This document shows positions 60,714-64,000 of a DNA stretch of 64,000 nt, in pieces. The stretch spans positions 46,312 through 110,311 of the forward strand of contig VTPC01003481.1 in assembly GCA_011009095.1 (NCBI GenBank), read 5' to 3'. This DNA is from Ignelater luminosus (Eukaryota > Arthropoda > Insecta > Coleoptera > Elateridae). The notes under the pieces are model-generated. The model was not told the origin of the DNA. It saw only the letters and a program-made list of their open reading frames with translations, and ran no database searches. The position numbers and the translations under genes were made by a program. Each line of letters starts with the position of its first letter. Position 1 is the first letter of the stretch.

Positions 60714-61190
60714 ATGAACATTAACAAATCATTTATAGGACAAATATTAACTGATGCAGCAGAAACCCTAACTATAACAAACAAAAAAGAGGAGGAATTA
60801 AGTAAAGAAGAAAGGCAAATATTAAGAACTATATGTATATTGAAGTCAACAAAAACAAGTGAATTTGAATATAGAACCAGAATGAACCATAGCTCTTAAA
60901 AGAAATAGGAGCTGAATATATAAAATTACAAGGAGTTAAATGGCTAGGATGAACATGAAGAGCAGGAAGAAATGCGACAATAAGATCAGTGATTGAATAG
61001 AAGCCAGCAGAAAGGAAGACCGATATTATCTGGATGAAAAAGGTGGAAGAAGATTTAAAGAAGGACGAACTGTAGCATGGCAAACAAAAGTATAAAATAG
61101 ACAACAACGGAACAAAATAGCAAGAAGAATAGGGATGATGAAATAACAATGTAATAAGTGAAATAAGAAAGTGAAAGTGAAACGTGGAGA
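60714..61190 (+). pseudogene. RTE-like LINE C-terminal fragment
   Basis: The plus strand has EETLTITNKKEEELSKEERQ-like text leading into ILRTICILK, then EYRTRMN, and in a second frame LLKEIGAEYIKLQGVKWLG. It ends with a WMKKVEEDLKK motif. This order (ER-ILR, YR-R-N, I---RL-W-GH, then RW-D-V--DL) is the C-terminal tail of endonuclease-reverse transcriptase LINEs of the kind at 34.8 and 9.8 kb, in the opposite orientation. The RT core itself is not present. Frames shift at about 60897 and 60955. Confidence 0.65.
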
Positions 61191-61254
61191 CATAAACAAT
61201 AAAAAGCGATGTATTTTGGTAAACAGTGTGGTCCCTTTAGGGGTGTTCAGTCAG

Positions 61255-61828
61255 TATATACAGGGTGTTTTCGGTTTATAACACACGCTATTGAGTTGGA
61301 ATTTCTTGTATGGTTTCTACTATGGGAAATTCACCTTTCTACAGTTTCTGTAGTTGATGTCCTTCACCATGGGCGGAGATGCAGCAATGGGCATTTATAC
61401 TTCTGCAGAAAAGGTATGTTACGCCACTGAAAAACTAACTGATTCTAATGTTTCTACACTCAATTTACCAAACAAAAGCTACTTTGGTGTTTTCCGCGTA
61501 TAATACACTGTGACTGATTAAAATCTTTTAAAACTCCTGCAGCTTATTGATTAATGTAGAAATCTTGTACGTTTTAAATAACTGGCAAAGTAGCTGGAAT
61601 ATTACGCAGTAATTTTGGCGTGGGACTTATGAGATGTCTGATATCTTACACGTTGTTATAATTTACAACCTTATTAGTGGTGGAGATTTGGAGAAGGAGT
61701 ATGTACTTTAATACCCTGTATCTCAAAAACTAAGCTTTTTTGCATGTAAGTCTATTCAGCCAAGAGCACTCATGTTTCAATGTTGTATTTCTCCCGACGT
61801 TTGACTAATAAACCGGAAACACCCTATA
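61255..61828. mobile_element. non-autonomous element with 22-bp inverted ends
   Basis: The left end tatacagggtgttttcggtt and the right end, reverse-complemented as tatagggtgtttccggttta, match over about 22 bases with a one-base gap and one mismatch. The ~570-bp interior has no long frame. It shares the CAGGGTG terminus with the element at 2321-2970. It sits between the RTE-like tail and the CR1/Jockey-like fragment. Confidence 0.6.
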
Positions 61829-61849
61829 TGAATATCGCAAAGATGGACA

Positions 61850-62185
61850 TCATTTTGTAATTTTACTTTGCAGTTTGTTAATTAAACTAATGCCTTTTTC
61901 AAAATAAGGTGACCAGATTATTGTACCAAATTTTATTATGGATCTTATTCGCAATTTATATAGTTTAAGCAACAGTGTATAGGTGTTATAATCTGAATTG
62001 GCCCTCTTAACTGCCTTAATAATGAATAATGATTTTCCCATTTTTAAATCTTGTGAAATAGTGATTTTTAAATCAACTTGCACATTAACTGATGATTAAG
62101 GTATACCAATAATATAATAAGTATAATTAGTATTACTTAAACCAAGGCCCAGTACTACACATCTGGATGGATCTATTAAACTATT
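61850..62185 (-). pseudogene. CR1/Jockey-like LINE, C-terminal RT part (3' half)
   Basis: The minus-strand frame has VQVDLKITISQDLKMGKS, then YTLLLKLYKLRIRSIIKFGT and IIWSPYFEKGISLINKLQSK. This is the region just after the RT palm in many CR1/Jockey-type LINEs (usual forms: EKDLGV.IS..LK, LY..LVRS.LEY, W.P.....I..IE..Q). Upstream, LIDPSRCVVLGLG (about 62185) is the end of the palm (NPSKC..L..G). It is separated from its other half at 62950-63165 by an element in the opposite orientation. Confidence 0.6.
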
Positions 62186-62214
62186 GTTAGACAATATCCT
62201 TTGACGGACACATA

Positions 62215-62850
62215 AGTATGATGATTCAACAGATATTAAAAATTACAGACCAATAATTATTTTTTCTGTTATTAGAAAAATAATTGAAACAAAGATGAAT
62301 CATTACTTAGGCGAAAATATATTCTTTTTAATCCATTACAAAATAGTTTTACAACTGTACCTGGCACTTATGTAAACACATGGGTTATAAATGACTGTTT
62401 AGAGAAAGTCTAAATCTCATTTAACAAGAATCTTTTCACATATTTCTAAAGCGCTTGATTCTATTGGTCACAATCGCATCGAATTAATTAATTTTTCAAT
62501 AGCATTAGTTAAATATAATACTACACAAATTGAAGTGAACAAAAATAAAACAAAAACAATATGTTTAAAGAAAATGTTGTTCACGGATCCCCTTTTTTGC
62601 CATTGACTTTTAATCTATGCATAGACTACATGCTAAAAGAAGTGTCTGCTAGACAAGTACTAGATGATTGGATATCAGGTAGCTCCAAATATCAATCCAA
62701 CATCAGCATTAGCCTTTGCTGATGGCATTGCACAATAGTGTCAACCATCCTATTGATTTGATTAATTTGGTTAGTACATTACTCTCTAAAATTGGTTTAA
62801 GTATAAATCCAAAGAAAAATTAAGCCATAAATATATCTGCTAGAATTTTG
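62215..62850 (+). pseudogene. R2-like LINE reverse transcriptase, catalytic residues lost
   Basis: The plus strand reads DIKNYRPIIIFSVIRKIIE (RT fingers), NPLQNSFTTVPGTYVNTWV, HISKALDSIGHNRIELI, GSPLLPLTFNLCIDYMLKE and TSALAFADGIA, then LSKIGLSINPKK, in changing frames. The PGTYVNT-type block and the SIGH motif point to the R2/NeSL-like group more than to Jockey. The expected LDIS is SHIS (first Asp to His) and the expected FADD is FADG, so both catalytic positions are gone. No endonuclease or DNA-binding finger is seen. It lies inside a minus-strand LINE. Confidence 0.6.
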
Positions 62851-62949
62851 AAATACATAGAAATTGATACAATATTAGAAGAAAAGATATCTTCAAATCA
62901 GAAGAATGAAATATTCTATTTGTTAAAAATTCCGAAACCTAGACAATCG

Positions 62950-63165
62950 ATTTTTCTTTGACGCCATAATGTTTAATTTTGTATAACAATCTATATCGAC
63001 ATCAAAAGCTTTTTCAAAATCCAGACATAATATATCTATTGGTGATCCAGAGTCAATTCTTTTAGACTATTCATGGAAACACATTAACAGATTCGATATA
63101 ACTGAACGACCAGAAAGGAATAAATCAATGCTGATGTTCACTAATTATATTTTTTTATTCATAAT
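62950..63165 (-). pseudogene. CR1/Jockey-like LINE, RT fingers and palm start (5' half)
   Basis: Minus-strand text in broken frames corresponds to the fingers-palm junction of a LINE RT: a QHGFR-like region, a YIESVNVFHE-like helix, then RIDSGSPIDILCLDFEKAFD with the first catalytic Asp. It is the expected upstream part of 61850-62185, and the distance between them is filled by the plus-strand R2-like fragment. Confidence 0.5.
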
Positions 63166-63282
63166 AAACAAAATATGTTCGTCAGCAATAATTTTTTCCA
63201 TTAATTATTATTAATTATTCACCAAGATGATATTTCTAGCACTTCCATAATAATTAGTACAAAACCGTTTTTTTTTGTTCAG
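63166..63282. other. AT-rich spacer with a splice-acceptor-like end
   Basis: This is non-coding and ends in a strong pyrimidine run, ttttttttgttcag, at about 63268-63282. Confidence 0.35.
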
Positions 63283-63459
63283 GAAAATTTTGCAGTAATA
63301 AAAGTAAAAGACGCTCAAGGTATCTTCCATTCAGTGAGAATATTTGAAGATAGTGGTACCCACAGCGCAATTGAATTCTTTGAATCGGACACTCACTTTC
63401 TACGATACCAAATCGAAGTTTGCAAAGAAAGCAAATTATGTAGATTTCGATTATTATAA
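63283..63459 (+). CDS. candidate terminal exon of an unknown host gene
   Basis: A 58-codon frame without an ATG begins directly after a textbook 3' splice acceptor (T-run, then CAG) and ends in TAA at 63457-63459. The product starts ENFAVIKVKDAQGIFHSVRI and continues with acidic and aromatic residues, including SAIEFFESDTHFLRYQIEV. Its amino-acid make-up looks more like real protein than the many random AT-rich frames here. I do not recognise a family. It could equally be a piece of an unrecognised transposable element. Confidence 0.3.
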   Translation, partial: ENFAVIKVKDAQGIFHSVRIFEDSGTHSAIEFFESDTHFLRYQIEVCKESKLCRFRLL

Positions 63460-64000
63460 TTATAACAAATCCAACTGCAGGTTAGAACAAAATGGAAAAA
63501 CCAAGTAAACTGAAACAAGATCAACTTATCAATAAAGACGTTTTGCCAGTCAACAAATGGTCGATAGAAAAATATATGCTTCTTACAAAAGGAAAGACAA
63601 TATTTGGATAGTGATCTGGATTAAAACCGTGAAAGGTATTATAAAAAAACTTTCAATCCAAGTGTGTTCATTACCTAATAAAGCCAATGTTCAGTATGGA
63701 TTTCAATAACATATATATATATAGATATAGATTTTTTTCAGTTAAGTCGTTAAGAAAGCTTAATATCTTGAGACCGTCTCAACACTATTTACTCGTTTTA
63801 TGAATTTTATTAAAAAAACTCATACACCAATAATATGAGGAAGAAGGAAACAACTGCATTCAGCATTACCAGAGTTAACGAGAGACCTCCAGATCTGACG
63901 ATTTTACAACTTTCTGTTGTTGATGACTACCAGATTTTGACACAGGAGCATTGTGTTGGCAGATCTTTCTGTAAAGAAGTTTAAGAAGAAATGAAGAGTT
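63460..64000. other. no recognisable gene
   Basis: This is AT-rich sequence with a short (AT)n near 63705-63725. Confidence 0.4.

Noticed and set aside
1..64000. CRISPR arrays, rRNA genes, bacterial operons, riboswitches
   Set aside because: I saw no regularly spaced repeat-spacer pattern, no rRNA core sequence and no bacterial gene organisation. The element content is that of an animal genome.

Overview
The window reads as intergenic or intronic DNA from an arthropod, most likely an insect. It is AT-rich, has no operon-like packing, and holds no host gene that I can identify with confidence. All recognisable coding sequence comes from transposable elements typical of insect genomes: piggyBac, mariner, pogo/Tigger and hAT DNA transposons, and Jockey, RTE-like, R2-like and CR1/Jockey-like LINEs. 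Nearly all are broken by stops, frameshifts or deletions. The species cannot be named from the sequence.

Layout, left to right. A tRNA-derived relic (942-1011) lies before a broken piggyBac transposase (1102-2290, minus) and a short non-autonomous element with tatacagggtg-type ends (2321-2970). An internally deleted mariner follows at 4921-5886 (minus), then a LINE reverse-transcriptase scrap at 9780-10560 (minus). A complete but dead 2.0-kb pogo-like element with TA target duplications occupies 11025-13028. A 163-bp tandem repeat in three copies sits at 16039-16500, a hAT-like terminus at 17110 and a field of cgtgaaaaaaagt motifs at 19.0-19.4 kb. A broken gene of an uncharacterised repeat-borne protein family covers 20379-22200 (minus). 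The best-preserved gene is a Jockey-clade LINE (24.9-27.9 kb, plus). Its 886-codon ORF2 keeps every endonuclease and RT motif and carries only two in-frame stops.

A hAT transposase relic is at 33714-34560. From 34880 to 47177 there are two copies of one ~6-kb segment on either side of a 400-N gap, with the copy ends meeting the gap edges. This is most simply an assembly duplication (unmerged haplotypes) and not a real tandem repeat. Each copy holds an RTE-like LINE tail and a ~0.5-kb mariner derivative with perfect or near-perfect ends.

From 47.2 to 55.6 kb nothing is recognisable. A full-length piggyBac-like element with TTAA duplications, inverted ends and palindromic subterminal repeats spans 55596-58222 (plus). 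The last 4 kb holds fragments of an insect transposase with an IS630/mariner-type core, an RTE-like LINE tail, a second terminal-inverted-repeat element, and an R2-like RT (plus) lying inside an older CR1/Jockey-like LINE (minus). One possible host exon is at 63283-63459.

The elements do not form a pathway. The window is a record of successive insertions. The points most worth following up are the false duplication, the uncharacterised repeat family, the near-intact Jockey, and the structured piggyBac and pogo ends.
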